64,000 bases of DNA from CAYNFR01 sp964616755 (lineage in GTDB: Bacteria; Bacteroidota; Bacteroidia; Chitinophagales; Saprospiraceae). The notes below the pieces were generated by a model, which did not search any database, was not told the DNA's origin, and saw nothing but the letters and a program-made list of their open reading frames with translations. The DNA lies in contig CAZTSI010000001.1 in the NCBI GenBank assembly GCA_964616755.1, positions 62,001-126,000 of the forward strand, in the 5' to 3' direction. This document shows, piece after piece, positions 36,068 to 45,675 of this stretch. Each line of letters starts with the position of its first letter. Position 1 is the first letter of the stretch. Position numbers and translations under genes: made by a program.

Positions 36068-37729
36068 CTACCCTAGCGACTCAGCATTAAACTTATTTTT
36101 TAAGAAGGCAAAAGCATCTTGGACATTATCAAATACTTCTTCTTCAGGAATCAAGTTGCCCACCAAATTAATTGATTTCAGCAAATCGAGCGGTTGCTTT
36201 TTCACACCTGTAAGAATCACATCAATGCCTTGTTTCTCTAATTCGAGCACCGCTTCTTCAAGTGCATAGAGTCCAGATTGATCCATATACGGCACTCTAT
36301 CTAGCCGAATAATTAGCGCCTCTATATTCTTATCAAGCGCCGTGACCTGATCTCGAAAATATGAGGTGAATCCAAAAAATAAAGGCCCATAGAGATGCTT
36401 AATAAATACCTTATCCTTGTACTGCTCATAAAAAGCTTGTTCATCTTGCCAAGGCTTTTCACCATCAAATTCTGATATTGGGCGTACATCTAAACCCGTT
36501 TCACTCAATTCTGCCGATTTTTTCATGAATAAAAATGCCGCCAATGTCACCCCAATACCCACAGCTTGTATTAAGCTACCAAAGGTTGTGATCAATAATA
36601 CGATTATCAGTATAGCCGCTTCAGCACGCGGCACGGCCGCCAAATGTTTTAGTCCTTTGAAATCAATAATTTTAAATCCGATTGGAATTAATAAGCCCGC
36701 CAACACCGCTAATGGAATTTTGCTAGCTAATCCACCTAATCCCAGTAAAATAGCCAACAAGAAAAGTCCATGGATAGCACCAGAAAGTCGTGTCTTGCCT
36801 CCGGCGTTAATATTTACTACCGTACCCTTAGTCGCGCCAGCGCCAGGGATACCTCCTATTAGACCTGCAACCATATTGCCAATACCTTGGCCTATCAACT
36901 CGCGATTGCTATTATGCTTGGTTTTTGTCATATTATCGGCAATGACAGACGTCAACAGAGAGTCAATACTGCCTAGCACGGCTAGTACCATGCCATACTC
37001 CAACATAAATCTGTAATTACTTGGATCTATCGACATCAATCCACCTAATTGGATAGTCGGTAATCCAGATGGTATGTCGCCAATAATAGGTACATTCCAA
37101 TGCAATAATACGCCGATCATAGTAGCAACAACTAAAGCAACAAGAGCGCTAGGTATCGCCTTAGTTATTTTCGGAAACACATAGTAAATCAACACAGTGA
37201 GACATCCTAAAGCAAGAGCCTGCCAATTGGCCTCCGAAAAAAGTCTAGGCAGGTCTTGGATCACAGCCAAGGTAGATTTTGGCGATATTAAACCCACAAA
37301 TGGGAATAACTGTAAAATAACAATGATCAAACCGACGCCACTCATAAATCCAGAAACGACTGGATACGGAAAGTACTTGACATAGCCCGCTATATTTATA
37401 AGTCCAAAAAAAACTTGAAGCACCCCTCCTAAAACAAAGGTTCCCAAAATAATGCCCATAGCATTTTCTAATGAGCCCGTCAAAGCAATAGTTTCGGCAA
37501 TAATTGCCGCTGACACTACGGTCATCGGACCAGTAGGGCCGCTGGCTTGGGTGGGTGTCCCACCAAAAAGAGCAGCTAATATTCCCACAGCGATTGCTCC
37601 ATAGAGTCCAGCTGAAGCACCCATGCCCGATTGAACACCAAAGGCGAGGGCAAGAGGGAGAGCTACAATGCCTGTCACCAGTCCTCCTGTGAAGTCTCCT
37701 TTTAGGTATTTTAGGTCATAACTTATCAT
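36068..37729 (-). CDS. SulP family anion transporter with STAS domain
   Basis: 553 residues. Ten or more hydrophobic segments include the SulP signature GLYGAIAVGILAALFGGTPTQASGPTGPMTVV. The last 120 residues are a STAS domain with IIRLDRVPYMDQSGLYALEEAV, where the conserved Ser is present. Such proteins carry sulfate, bicarbonate or other anions; substrate is unknown here. A gamma carbonic anhydrase is at 45102 but not adjacent, so a bicarbonate role is only a guess. Confidence 0.92.
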   Translation of the reverse strand: MISYDLKYLKGDFTGGLVTGIVALPLALAFGVQSGMGASAGLYGAIAVGILAALFGGTPTQASGPTGPMTVVSAAIIAETIALTGSLENAMGIILGTFVLGGVLQVFFGLINIAGYVKYFPYPVVSGFMSGVGLIIVILQLFPFVGLISPKSTLAVIQDLPRLFSEANWQALALGCLTVLIYYVFPKITKAIPSALVALVVATMIGVLLHWNVPIIGDIPSGLPTIQLGGLMSIDPSNYRFMLEYGMVLAVLGSIDSLLTSVIADNMTKTKHNSNRELIGQGIGNMVAGLIGGIPGAGATKGTVVNINAGGKTRLSGAIHGLFLLAILLGLGGLASKIPLAVLAGLLIPIGFKIIDFKGLKHLAAVPRAEAAILIIVLLITTFGSLIQAVGIGVTLAAFLFMKKSAELSETGLDVRPISEFDGEKPWQDEQAFYEQYKDKVFIKHLYGPLFFGFTSYFRDQVTALDKNIEALIIRLDRVPYMDQSGLYALEEAVLELEKQGIDVILTGVKKQPLDLLKSINLVGNLIPEEEVFDNVQDAFAFLKNKFNAESLG

Positions 37730-38071
37730 TATGCTTGATGTTTAGGTTATAAAATATACTTTTCTGAAAAAAAATGATTTTATGTAAAACATTGTTGATC
37801 ATAGAATGTCGCACAAAAGTAGTTCATGAGCAACGAAATACAATTAACTCATGCAACAATATGACTGTTTAAACGTGACAACGATTACTTAACGAGCAAT
37901 CTTAAGAACGATAAAAAACCATTACCTTTCTTAAAAATCCAACGTTCGTATGTTAAAACAGTCCATTCGTCTTTGTCTAAGAAAAAAAGCTGAAGATCGG
38001 AATAGTCATCATTTATGGCGGATATTGGACTGACAAACCTTGATTCTTGCTTTAATAGAAAAAATGATACC
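37730..38071. other. Divergent intergenic region
   Basis: 342 bp between divergent genes. It should hold promoters for both. An open minus-strand frame runs 37885-38073 but its only ATG overlaps the start of the gene at 38072, so I do not call it. Confidence 0.5.
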
Positions 38072-39295
38072 ATGATACGCTCCCCTTTCATAGGCTCAAT
38101 CTTAGCACTATTCCTCGTGCTGTCTTGCAGAGAAACTGGAAAACGAGAGGCATTTACCGATGTACCTATCAAAAAATTAGCCTTAACACAAGCAGAGTTG
38201 TACGACAAAGTCCTTGGCAATCTGGTAGGCTCGGCCATGGGCGACGCCATGGGCGCACCGACAGAAATGTGGGATAGAAATAGCATTCGTCTAGAGTACG
38301 GTTATGTACAGGGACTGGACTCAATGGTGCGCGAAGTGTCCCCTGAAGGCATTTGGAAGGCTAACCTCCCTGCCGGTGGTACCACTGATGACACACGTTG
38401 GAAAAAATTGACCTTCGAATTCTTGACCAAACAAAAATCGAAGAATCTTTCTGCAAAAGATTTTGCTCAGGCCATTTTGCTTCAATATCAAACTGCCATA
38501 GATCAATATAGCAACATACAATCTTTCGAGCCTGAACCTTACGAACAAAACACCTTGAAGGTGGCTTGGCTTCAAGAGTGGGCAAAAGTCTCAAAACCCC
38601 TCGTTGATGGGAATTTTGAAGCCTTCGAAAAAGCAAAAAGCAAGTTTTATGGTGGTGAAATGGTCTGTGCGGGATTGCTCTATGCCCCTGCAGTCGGAGT
38701 ATTTTATCCCAACAATCCATTAGAGGCATATAAGCAAATGTATGCAATCAGTATTTTTGACCAAGGTTACGCTCGCGATATTAGCGGTCTTGCCGCTGCC
38801 ATGACTGCTGCGGGCATGAAAAAGGACGCTAATCGAAACGATCTACTAGATGTACTCAGAAGTGTTGATCCAGAAGGATATTTTAATAGTAGGTTAGTGG
38901 GTCGTACCTCATATCGGATTCTACGCAATGCCCTCTACATCGTCTCTGAAGCCAATAAGTCATTAGAAAACCCTCAAGAAAAAGCGTTTGACCTATTGGA
39001 CCAAAATCTTCAAGATATGCCGTTTCATGCTGGCGAACTGCATCTTCAGATTTTAACAGCTATGCTTTTTAGTGATTTTGACTTTCTACAAACAATGCAA
39101 TTTTTAGTCAATTACGGTCGAGACAATGATACCTCTGCAGCTATTGCCGGTGGCATTCTCGGCGCGTTTGCTGGGTTCAAAAACCTGCCGCCAGATAAAG
39201 AACGTGTGATACGAGTGTGTAAAGATGAGTTGGACATCGACTTAGTCTCACTTGCGCATAACCTGACTACCACCTTATTGAAGTTGGAACAATAA
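38072..39295 (+). CDS. ADP-ribosylglycohydrolase family lipoprotein
   Basis: 407 residues from ATG 38072; that start gives a lipoprotein signal (MIRSPFIGSILALFLVLSC, lipid Cys19). A longer frame from 38015 adds 19 residues that would bury the signal, so I reject it. The dinuclear-Mg ADP-ribosylhydrolase motifs are present: GNLVGSAMGDAMGAPTE, GGTTDDTRW, and GRDNDTSAAIAGGILGA. Family members remove ADP-ribose from proteins or break down ADP-ribose; a lipid-anchored version would act outside the cytoplasm, which is unusual. Confidence 0.87.
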   Translation: MIRSPFIGSILALFLVLSCRETGKREAFTDVPIKKLALTQAELYDKVLGNLVGSAMGDAMGAPTEMWDRNSIRLEYGYVQGLDSMVREVSPEGIWKANLPAGGTTDDTRWKKLTFEFLTKQKSKNLSAKDFAQAILLQYQTAIDQYSNIQSFEPEPYEQNTLKVAWLQEWAKVSKPLVDGNFEAFEKAKSKFYGGEMVCAGLLYAPAVGVFYPNNPLEAYKQMYAISIFDQGYARDISGLAAAMTAAGMKKDANRNDLLDVLRSVDPEGYFNSRLVGRTSYRILRNALYIVSEANKSLENPQEKAFDLLDQNLQDMPFHAGELHLQILTAMLFSDFDFLQTMQFLVNYGRDNDTSAAIAGGILGAFAGFKNLPPDKERVIRVCKDELDIDLVSLAHNLTTTLLKLEQ

Positions 39296-39777
39296 TTAAC
39301 TAGACTTCATCAAGCCGAGATTCGTGCTTGACATTTCTCTATCAACCATCAATCCGATGTATCTTAGAGTTTTCGAGGTTCAAAAACCTGATATCCATGG
39401 AATACAGAAAGTAAAACGCATAGATTTAACCATTAGCCTATAGCAGAAAGTTCGTTGAGTTTGCCAGGGCACTCAATTTAAGGTTTTTGCAATGACAGAA
39501 TTGACCTTATTTGATCAAAGCAAAATATTAAAACTACGATTTGCAGAATCTCATGCAGACACTTAATATTTAACGTTGAAGAAGCCTAGATCGACGGATG
39601 TCCAAATTAAGTTGAACAGTTTCATCAATGTACTTCTTATGAAAAACGAGTGAACCTCAAGGAATTAAGAAATAGGCAAAAGGGTTAAAAAAGCGAGCAT
39701 TTACCCTCATAATTCTCGATCTTTGTAAACTAATACACCTACATTTGTTTACTTCTTAAAGAAAATAAAGAAAGCTG
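39296..39777. other. Intergenic stretch without recognised feature
   Basis: About 480 bp. I see no open frame with coding character, no repeat and no RNA fold. GATCTTTG near 39718-39725 is one base from a -7 element and could start the NifU transcript, but no TTG lies at the expected distance. Confidence 0.5.
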
Positions 39778-40389
39778 ATGACTACTCAAACTCAAAGTCC
39801 TGTAATGCTCTACACCGAGCAAACACCCAATCCAGAATCACTAAAATTTGTCACAAATAAGATTTTGTATAAAGGAACGGCGGATTTTCGCGAAGAAGAA
39901 TTGGCCAAAAAATGGTCTCCGATTGCTGCGGCCTTATTCGAAATGCCATACGTTAAGGGGGTTTATGTCTGCAACAATTTTGTTACCATCACAAAAGAGC
40001 TCAATTACACTTGGGAAGATATCATGTTGAAGCTCAAAGACTTCATCAAAAACTACGTCTCTGACGAGAAGACCATCATAAGCGAGGGTTTCGAACAAGC
40101 CATGCTTGATATAGAAGAGCAAAATGGTATAGGATATCAATATACTGGAGATGTGGCTGAATTAGTCAAAAAAATTAAAGAACTCATTGATACTTACGTC
40201 AAACCTGCTGTCGAAATGGATGGGGGGAATATAGAATTTAAATCATACGACGAGGGTGTAGTAACTGTTGTGCTTCAAGGTTCTTGTAGCGGTTGTCCTT
40301 CGTCAACAGTTACACTCAAAGCTGGTATTGAAGGCATGTTAAAGCGGATGGTGCCCGAAGTAAAAGAGGTGGTATCAGAAATGGGTTAA
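39778..40389 (+). CDS. NifU-like Fe-S scaffold/carrier protein
   Basis: 203 residues with two parts: an N-terminal Nfu_N (Scaffold) domain (TEQTPNPESLKFV, then ALFEMPYVKGVYVCNNFVTIT) and a C-terminal NifU domain with Cys170-x-x-Cys173 in GSCSGCPSS preceded by VKPAVEMDGGNIEF. It carries [4Fe-4S] clusters to client enzymes such as aconitase. It stands alone on the plus strand. Confidence 0.93.
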   Translation: MTTQTQSPVMLYTEQTPNPESLKFVTNKILYKGTADFREEELAKKWSPIAAALFEMPYVKGVYVCNNFVTITKELNYTWEDIMLKLKDFIKNYVSDEKTIISEGFEQAMLDIEEQNGIGYQYTGDVAELVKKIKELIDTYVKPAVEMDGGNIEFKSYDEGVVTVVLQGSCSGCPSSTVTLKAGIEGMLKRMVPEVKEVVSEMG

Positions 40390-40391
40390 TT

Positions 40392-40683
40392 TTAGTACCC
40401 CATAAAGTTTAAAATTCTTTCTTTCCATCGCCTTAATGGCGACATAGGCGTTATTGGTGTGGTATGATGTTCTTTCAAATCATAGGCAAAGTTTCCATTT
40501 TGAGCTAGAATGGACATTTGAAATAATTTCTGATTGATATAAAAAGAATAGTGCTTGTCATTAAGAATGCCAAAGTCAATCAAAATAACCTTTTGATTAT
40601 GGTATACCATCACGTGGCCTGAGCGCTCACCATGGTAAAGTCCTATAAATTGCTGGCCCTCAAGCGGGTCATAGAAAGTTCAT
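40392..40683 (-). pseudogene. Small conserved-looking hypothetical, frameshifted at N terminus
   Basis: The frame is open on the minus strand from 40679 to the stop at 40392. The 73-residue part from 40613 (GTG) reads MMVYHNQKVILIDFGILND, then SFYINQKLFQM, and ends RRWKERILNFMGY. Upstream codons continue sensibly as YDPLEGQQFIGLYHGERSGH but end at a TGA (40682-40680). A neighbouring frame adds DYEREKMNF and an ATG at 40683, then hits a TGA at 40671-40669. A one-base frameshift near 40671-40682 would join them into about 96 residues. I recognise no family. Confidence 0.5.
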
Positions 40684-41229
40684 CTTCTCTCGCTCATAAT
40701 CAGATTGTTTAAGAAATAGAAAGTTAATGCTTTACAGCATAAGGCACAATAGACGGCATGCTACTTTATTGTAAATGCTGGACTTTTAGTAGTTCCAAAA
40801 GGCAACTACATATTGACTCTTAGATGATAATTGCACAAGATAAAAACCTTATAAAGCCATAAATGAGCAATCATTTTGTCAACAAAGGTAGAAGTGCTGC
40901 TCCTTTTTTATTATACTCTACAGAGAAATACATCTCTCGCGTTAGGACAATTAAAATTTGAGTTGCTATTAAGCTCCATGCTTCGGGGATGAAAAATCAG
41001 ACATTTTAATGTCAAGAAAAACTCATTTTTGAGAGGAAAGCAGCGTTATCGTTGAAAAAATAGCTGTATTGCGATGTAAAAAAGGCCATTTGCGGCCAAA
41101 ATTGATCATAGCTCAATAGTTACAAATTAGAATAAAACTACCTTTGTAAACTATTTGACATTTGATATAGAGCATCAGAAAATTGGAATGAACTTTACAG
41201 AGGGGTCTTGCTTAGGATGAGTAATAATT
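40684..41229. other. Intergenic stretch
   Basis: About 545 bp with no supported gene. A TACCTTTG at 41139-41146 (plus) matches the -7 element but has no TTG partner at 19-21 bp. Confidence 0.5.
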
Positions 41230-41260
41230 AAAAAAAAACAGGGTACCTTTCAGTACCCTG
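41230..41260 (-). terminator. Rho-independent terminator
   Basis: Minus strand: CAGGGTAC, loop TGAAAG, GTACCCTG (8-bp perfect stem), then nine T. It terminates a short minus-strand transcript; the stop codon of the 40-residue frame at 41250-41372 lies in its loop. Confidence 0.8.
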
Positions 41261-41372
41261 CATAACCCCAAAAAACCAATTGAAAACAATCTATCGTTTT
41301 AAATTCTTTTTCAATAGTGTAGTAGCTCATCGCTACATACACACCTAAGACGGCAGTGAAAAAAAGAACCAC
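41250..41372 (-). CDS. Candidate 40-residue membrane peptide
   Basis: GTG 41372 starts a frame with one membrane helix (VVLFFTAVLGVYVAMSYY) and a tail EKEFKTIDCFQLVFWGYAGY. Codons upstream stay open (N-Y-Q-K-K-Y) back to an ATT that would give a longer natural N terminus; a TAA precedes it. Support comes from the strong terminator whose loop contains the TGA stop, showing that something on this strand is transcribed and ends here. It is divergent from radA. No homolog is known to me. Confidence 0.35.
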   Translation of the reverse strand: MVLFFTAVLGVYVAMSYYTIEKEFKTIDCFQLVFWGYAGY

Positions 41373-41447
41373 ATATTTTTTTTGGTAATTAATACATATT
41401 TATTACAGCTATATGCGCACAGCGCTATCTTCACTAATTATTGACTA

Positions 41448-42800
41448 ATGGCTAAAGCAAAAATTGCATTTATCTGTACGAACTGTGGCTCACAATCTAT
41501 TCGCTGGGAAGGCAAATGTCCGTCTTGTTCAGAATGGAACACACTAGTGGAGGAAGTAGTAGATAAGTCGACGGCACCATTGACCCAAAAAACTCGCAAT
41601 GTTACCGTAGAGCGCCTTGCAGATGTGCAAAGTAGCCGTCAGCGGCGTCTTGCCATTCCTAGTGATCCTGAATTGAATAGGGTGTTGGGTGGGGGTATTG
41701 TACCAGGTTCTATACTCCTTATTGGTGGACAACCTGGCATCGGAAAATCGACACTGGTACTCCAATTGGCCAACCAGATTAACAAAAAGGTCCTCTATGT
41801 CTCAGGAGAAGAAAGTGCGCATCAAGTAAAGATGCGCGCAGAAAGATTGGGAGGTGCTGGTCGCGATTGTTACATCTATTGTGAAACACAGCTCCAATTA
41901 ATTCTAAAACAAGCAAAAGTCTTAAATCCAGAAATACTGATTATAGATTCTATTCAAACCTTACAAACGGCAGATTTAGATAGCACGGCTGGTAGTATTA
42001 GCCAAATCAGAGAGTGTACAGCTCTCCTGCAAGAATATGCTAAGACGAGCGATGTACCCGTGCTTATCATTGGACATATAACTAAGGATGGCTCCATTGC
42101 CGGGCCTAAATTATTAGAACATATGGTCGATTGTGTCTTACAATTTGAAGGGGACCAACATCACGTCTATCGCATCTTGCGTACGATCAAAAATCGTTTT
42201 GGCTCTACTGACGAACTGGGTATTTATGAAATGGAAGGGCATGGCTTAAGGCCTGTATTAAATCCTTCAGAGCTTTTCTTGTCTCAATCAAGTGAACAAC
42301 TAAGCGGAGTCGCTATCGCCTCAACACTAGAAGGTGTAAGACCACTTATGATCGAAGCGCAAGCGCTTGTCACTAGCTCCATTTACGGTACCCCTCAACG
42401 TAGCGCTACAGGCTTTGACAGTCGCAGGTTGAGCATGTTATTAGCTGTGCTTGAGAAAAAATGTGGCCTCTTTTTTGGTCAGCAAGACGTCTTTCTCAAT
42501 ATAGCCGGAGGCATTCGCGTCACTGACCCAGCCATAGACTTGGCCATAGTGTCTGCCTTAATATCCTCCCTTCAAGATATTTCCGTTTCTAGAAAAATTT
42601 GCTATGCTGGTGAAATTGGTTTGTCGGGAGAGGTTAGAGCTGTCAGCCGAATGGATCAACGAATACTCGAGGCGGATCGTTTAGGTTTCGAACAAATAAT
42701 TGTGTCTAAATATCACGGAAAAGCCTTGCCAAAAAACAAATCTATAGATGTAAAGACAGTCGGAAAAGTAGCTGAAATGTTGGAACTGATTTTTTCATAG
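41448..42800 (+). CDS. radA: DNA repair protein RadA
   Basis: 450 residues. N-terminal C4 zinc finger (Cys10, Cys13, Cys24, Cys27), Walker A GGQPGIGKSTLVLQLA, the RadA KNRFG motif, and a C-terminal Lon-protease-like domain (DPAIDLAIVSALISS, GEIGLSGEVRAV). It drives branch migration of recombination intermediates. DCC protein gene follows 27 bp later. Confidence 0.97.
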   Translation: MAKAKIAFICTNCGSQSIRWEGKCPSCSEWNTLVEEVVDKSTAPLTQKTRNVTVERLADVQSSRQRRLAIPSDPELNRVLGGGIVPGSILLIGGQPGIGKSTLVLQLANQINKKVLYVSGEESAHQVKMRAERLGGAGRDCYIYCETQLQLILKQAKVLNPEILIIDSIQTLQTADLDSTAGSISQIRECTALLQEYAKTSDVPVLIIGHITKDGSIAGPKLLEHMVDCVLQFEGDQHHVYRILRTIKNRFGSTDELGIYEMEGHGLRPVLNPSELFLSQSSEQLSGVAIASTLEGVRPLMIEAQALVTSSIYGTPQRSATGFDSRRLSMLLAVLEKKCGLFFGQQDVFLNIAGGIRVTDPAIDLAIVSALISSLQDISVSRKICYAGEIGLSGEVRAVSRMDQRILEADRLGFEQIIVSKYHGKALPKNKSIDVKTVGKVAEMLELIFS

Positions 42801-42827
42801 TAATCTTTAATATTATATTCCTCAACT

Positions 42828-43256
42828 TTGAACTTCGTCAACTTAAATGCCACTAATCATGAACGCTTGATCGAGCTTTCGCATCAATACCCCATATTGG
42901 CTTTTGATGGACACTGCATCTTGTGCGATCGATCTATACGAATGATTAGCGCCACCGACAAAAAACGAGTGCTGAGATATGTTAGCCTTCAAGAAGCCCT
43001 TCCGCAAGCTAGCGATTACGATACAGTGCTATTATATCGTAGAGGGAAAGTGTATGAGCGAAGTGATGTATGGCTGCAATTCATTGATATGTTAGGCGGT
43101 TGGTACCATTTATTTCGAGTCATTACTATTATCCCTAAGAGCCTGCTCAACAAGATTTATGACATTATAGCACGCAACAGATATAAATGGTTTGGTAGAA
43201 TGGATCAATGCCCTATTCCTACAGGAAGACTTCAAGAACTTTTTATTCATCTCTAG
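42828..43256 (+). CDS. DCC-family thiol-disulfide oxidoreductase-like protein (DUF393)
   Basis: 142 residues from TTG 42828 (no in-frame ATG near). It has the family signature FDGHCILCDRSIRM (D-x-x-C-x-x-C), then VLRYVSLQEALPQ and LLYRRGKVYERSDVWLQFIDMLGGWY. The fold is thioredoxin-like; biochemical role is not established. It ends 46 bp before the purine nucleoside phosphorylase start. Confidence 0.88.
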   Translation: MNFVNLNATNHERLIELSHQYPILAFDGHCILCDRSIRMISATDKKRVLRYVSLQEALPQASDYDTVLLYRRGKVYERSDVWLQFIDMLGGWYHLFRVITIIPKSLLNKIYDIIARNRYKWFGRMDQCPIPTGRLQELFIHL

Positions 43257-43302
43257 TCTTAGGACAGGGAGGAGTTGTATCATTGCTAAGCAAATGATTT
43301 TT

Positions 43303-44124
43303 ATGGATTATTACGATAAAATTCAAGAAACTGTAGGCTACCTACATAAGCGAGTGGGGATTGTGCCTCGTATTGCTATTGTCCTTGGCACTGGCCTTGG
43401 GCGTTTGGATAAAAAGATAGAAAACCCTATTCGCGTACCCTATAGTGACATCCCACATTTCCCACCCGTCACCGTCAAAGGTCATAGTGGTGAGTTAGTT
43501 TTTGGCACCATCCAAGGCCAAACTGTGGTAGCGCAAAGCGGACGATATCACTCTTATGAAGGATACGATATGAAGGAGGTCTGCTTCCCGATTAGAGTGT
43601 TTAAGTATCTTGGCGCGGAGCTATTAATTATTGCAAGTGCTACCGGTGGTATACATGAAGCGTATGAAGCGGGTGATGTTACAGTAGTCAATGATCATAT
43701 CAATCTTCATCATAGCCATCCATTGACAGGGCCGAATGATGAGCGACTGGGCCCCAGATTCCCAGACATGATGCATGCGTACAGTCAGCGACTTATTCAA
43801 CTATGTCATCAGATCGCCCTAGAAAAAGGAATTCAGTTATTTGATAGCGTATATGGTGGATTGCCTGGCCCCAATCTTGAGACAAAGGCAGAGTACAATT
43901 TCCTCCATACCATTGGAGCTACAGTTGTAGGCATGTCTACGGTACCTGAAATCATTGTTGCACAACACATGGGGATGGAATCTTGCGTGCTGACAGCAGT
44001 CACCAATAAATGTTTCCCAATCAGCGCGATTAAAGAAACTACACATGATGATGTCATAAGAGTAGCCAGTCAAACAGAACAGAAAATCACCTCAATCGTT
44101 ATAGAGTTAATCGAACGCTGCTGA
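43303..44124 (+). CDS. Purine nucleoside phosphorylase (trimeric type)
   Basis: 273 residues from ATG 43303; the frame is open upstream to 43192, over the end of the DCC gene, and an ATG at 43294 is an alternative. Motifs: IAIVLGTGLG, VKGHSGELVFG, RYHSYEGYDM, ATGGIHEAYEAGDV, GPNLETKAEY, VGMSTVPEI and the base-binding TNKCFPIS. It splits guanosine/inosine and deoxy forms with phosphate in purine salvage. Confidence 0.95.
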   Translation: MDYYDKIQETVGYLHKRVGIVPRIAIVLGTGLGRLDKKIENPIRVPYSDIPHFPPVTVKGHSGELVFGTIQGQTVVAQSGRYHSYEGYDMKEVCFPIRVFKYLGAELLIIASATGGIHEAYEAGDVTVVNDHINLHHSHPLTGPNDERLGPRFPDMMHAYSQRLIQLCHQIALEKGIQLFDSVYGGLPGPNLETKAEYNFLHTIGATVVGMSTVPEIIVAQHMGMESCVLTAVTNKCFPISAIKETTHDDVIRVASQTEQKITSIVIELIERC

Positions 44125-44175
44125 AAGGTAGAACTTCTAAAAGCGTTAACCATTTAAATAGTTAAACAACTGATT

Positions 44176-45102
44176 ATGCACCCACTTAGAAAATATGGCG
44201 CACTTGCTTTTTGTCTTTTGATCCTTGTACATGTCGCATGCAAATCGACCAAGACTAGCGAGATAGTGAAAGAACAAGAGATAATTTCCTCCAAAAGTCT
44301 CCTATGGAAAATTGAAGGCAATAAGCTTGAGCAACCATCTTATCTTTTTGGCACCATTCATATAATACCCGCCAATGACTATTTCTTACCCGAAGGCACA
44401 TTGAGTGCTATCGATAAGAGTAAGGCAGTCATGTTTGAGCTCGACATGAATGAAATGAGTGATATTTCGAAACTTATGCCGCTGATGCAAATGGCCTTTA
44501 TGAAAGATGATCTCAGTCTAAAGGATCTATTGACAACCGAAGAATATGGATTGGTAAAGACGCATTTTGATAAAAAAGGCTTACCACTTTTTATGCTAGA
44601 GAGAATCAAGCCAATGTTTTTGACCGTATTTGCGAGTGCCGATTTTGATCCTGACGATCTAAAAACTGGCGAGGCTAAATCATATGAATTTGAATTTACC
44701 GAAATGGCCAATAGTGCTGGCAAGCCTATTAGCGGACTTGAGACCATCGAATATCAGATTAAGGTATTTGATGATATTCCTTATCAGGATCAAGCGAAAA
44801 TGTTAGTTGAGGCAATCAAGACATCTGATATGACAGACGGCTCCTTTCAAAAAATGATTGATCAATATAAACTTCAAGATGTAGAAGGTTTATATCGACT
44901 AATACAAGGTGATGAACAGATTGCTTCACATGAGGATGCTCTATTGACAAAAAGAAATCAAAATTGGATTCCCATTATGAAAGAAAAAATGAGTCAAGAA
45001 CCCATATTTTTTGCAGTGGGAGCAGGGCATCTTGGTGGCCCCAATGGCGTTATTTCTCTTCTTAAGAAGGAAGGATATATTGTTAGCCCATATAAAGGAT
45101 AA
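44176..45102 (+). CDS. TraB/GumN-like lipoprotein
   Basis: 308 residues with a lipoprotein signal (lipid Cys in LVHVACKS). TraB/GumN/PrgY family marks are seen: SYLFGTIHIIPANDYFLPEG with the conserved G-T-x-H, EYQIKVFDDIPYQDQAKML, and GAGHLGGPNGVISLLKKEGY. The fold resembles EreA/ChaN metal-dependent hydrolases, possibly peptidase; the substrate is unknown. The stop overlaps the start of the next gene by one base. Confidence 0.9.
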   Translation: MHPLRKYGALAFCLLILVHVACKSTKTSEIVKEQEIISSKSLLWKIEGNKLEQPSYLFGTIHIIPANDYFLPEGTLSAIDKSKAVMFELDMNEMSDISKLMPLMQMAFMKDDLSLKDLLTTEEYGLVKTHFDKKGLPLFMLERIKPMFLTVFASADFDPDDLKTGEAKSYEFEFTEMANSAGKPISGLETIEYQIKVFDDIPYQDQAKMLVEAIKTSDMTDGSFQKMIDQYKLQDVEGLYRLIQGDEQIASHEDALLTKRNQNWIPIMKEKMSQEPIFFAVGAGHLGGPNGVISLLKKEGYIVSPYKG

Positions 45103-45623
45103 TGGCGCAGATCATTTCATTACATGGACATACGCCAGGGATTGCAGATAATTGCTGGTTGGCACCAGATGCAACGATCATCGGGAATGTCCAGATAGGA
45201 GAATTTTCAACCGTTTGGTTTAAGGCTATTATTCGAGGCGATGTTTGCCCAATTCGAATCGGCGCCACCTCTAATATTCAAGATGGCGTCATTATTCATG
45301 GTACCTATCAAAAGTCAGAAACAAACATCGGCGATGAAGTATCCATTGCGCACGGGGCGATCATTCATGGATGCACAATAAACGATCGCGTACTTATTGG
45401 CATGCGCGCGGTGATAATGGATCATGCCGTCATAGAGCCCAATGTTCTTGTTGCAGCGGGGGCAGTCGTCTTAGAAGGAGCACATCTGAAATCAGGATTT
45501 ATCTATGGGGGCACTCCCGCTAAAATCATCAAAGAACTCAATCCAGAGCAGATTCAGTTTCATATCACCCGCACTGCCAATGCCTACGTTACATATGCTG
45601 GCTGGTATCAAGAAGAAAATTGA
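45102..45623 (+). CDS. Gamma-class carbonic anhydrase family protein
   Basis: 173 residues of left-handed beta-helix hexapeptide repeats (VQIGEF, IRIGATSNIQDGVIIH). The metal-binding His set is present: IIHGTYQ, SIAHGAIIHGC. The family includes carbonic anhydrases and the PaaY/YrdA thioesterase-like members; active hydratase is not proven. Start overlaps the previous stop (TAATG). Confidence 0.92.
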   Translation: MAQIISLHGHTPGIADNCWLAPDATIIGNVQIGEFSTVWFKAIIRGDVCPIRIGATSNIQDGVIIHGTYQKSETNIGDEVSIAHGAIIHGCTINDRVLIGMRAVIMDHAVIEPNVLVAAGAVVLEGAHLKSGFIYGGTPAKIIKELNPEQIQFHITRTANAYVTYAGWYQEEN

Positions 45624-45675
45624 CGACAACGCTAGATGAAACCATTCCGTGAGTATAGACACAAAGCGAAGGTTT

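Noticed and set aside
37885..38286. Minus-strand open frame opposite the start of the ADP-ribosylglycohydrolase gene
   Set aside because: Most of it is antisense to a clear gene. The non-overlapping part (DKDEWTVLTYERWIF) looks protein-like, but its only ATG overlaps the divergent start codon at 38072.
40862..40960. Plus-strand 32-residue frame in the 40.7-41.2 kb gap
   Set aside because: No hydrophobic or motif character, no promoter or terminator associated.
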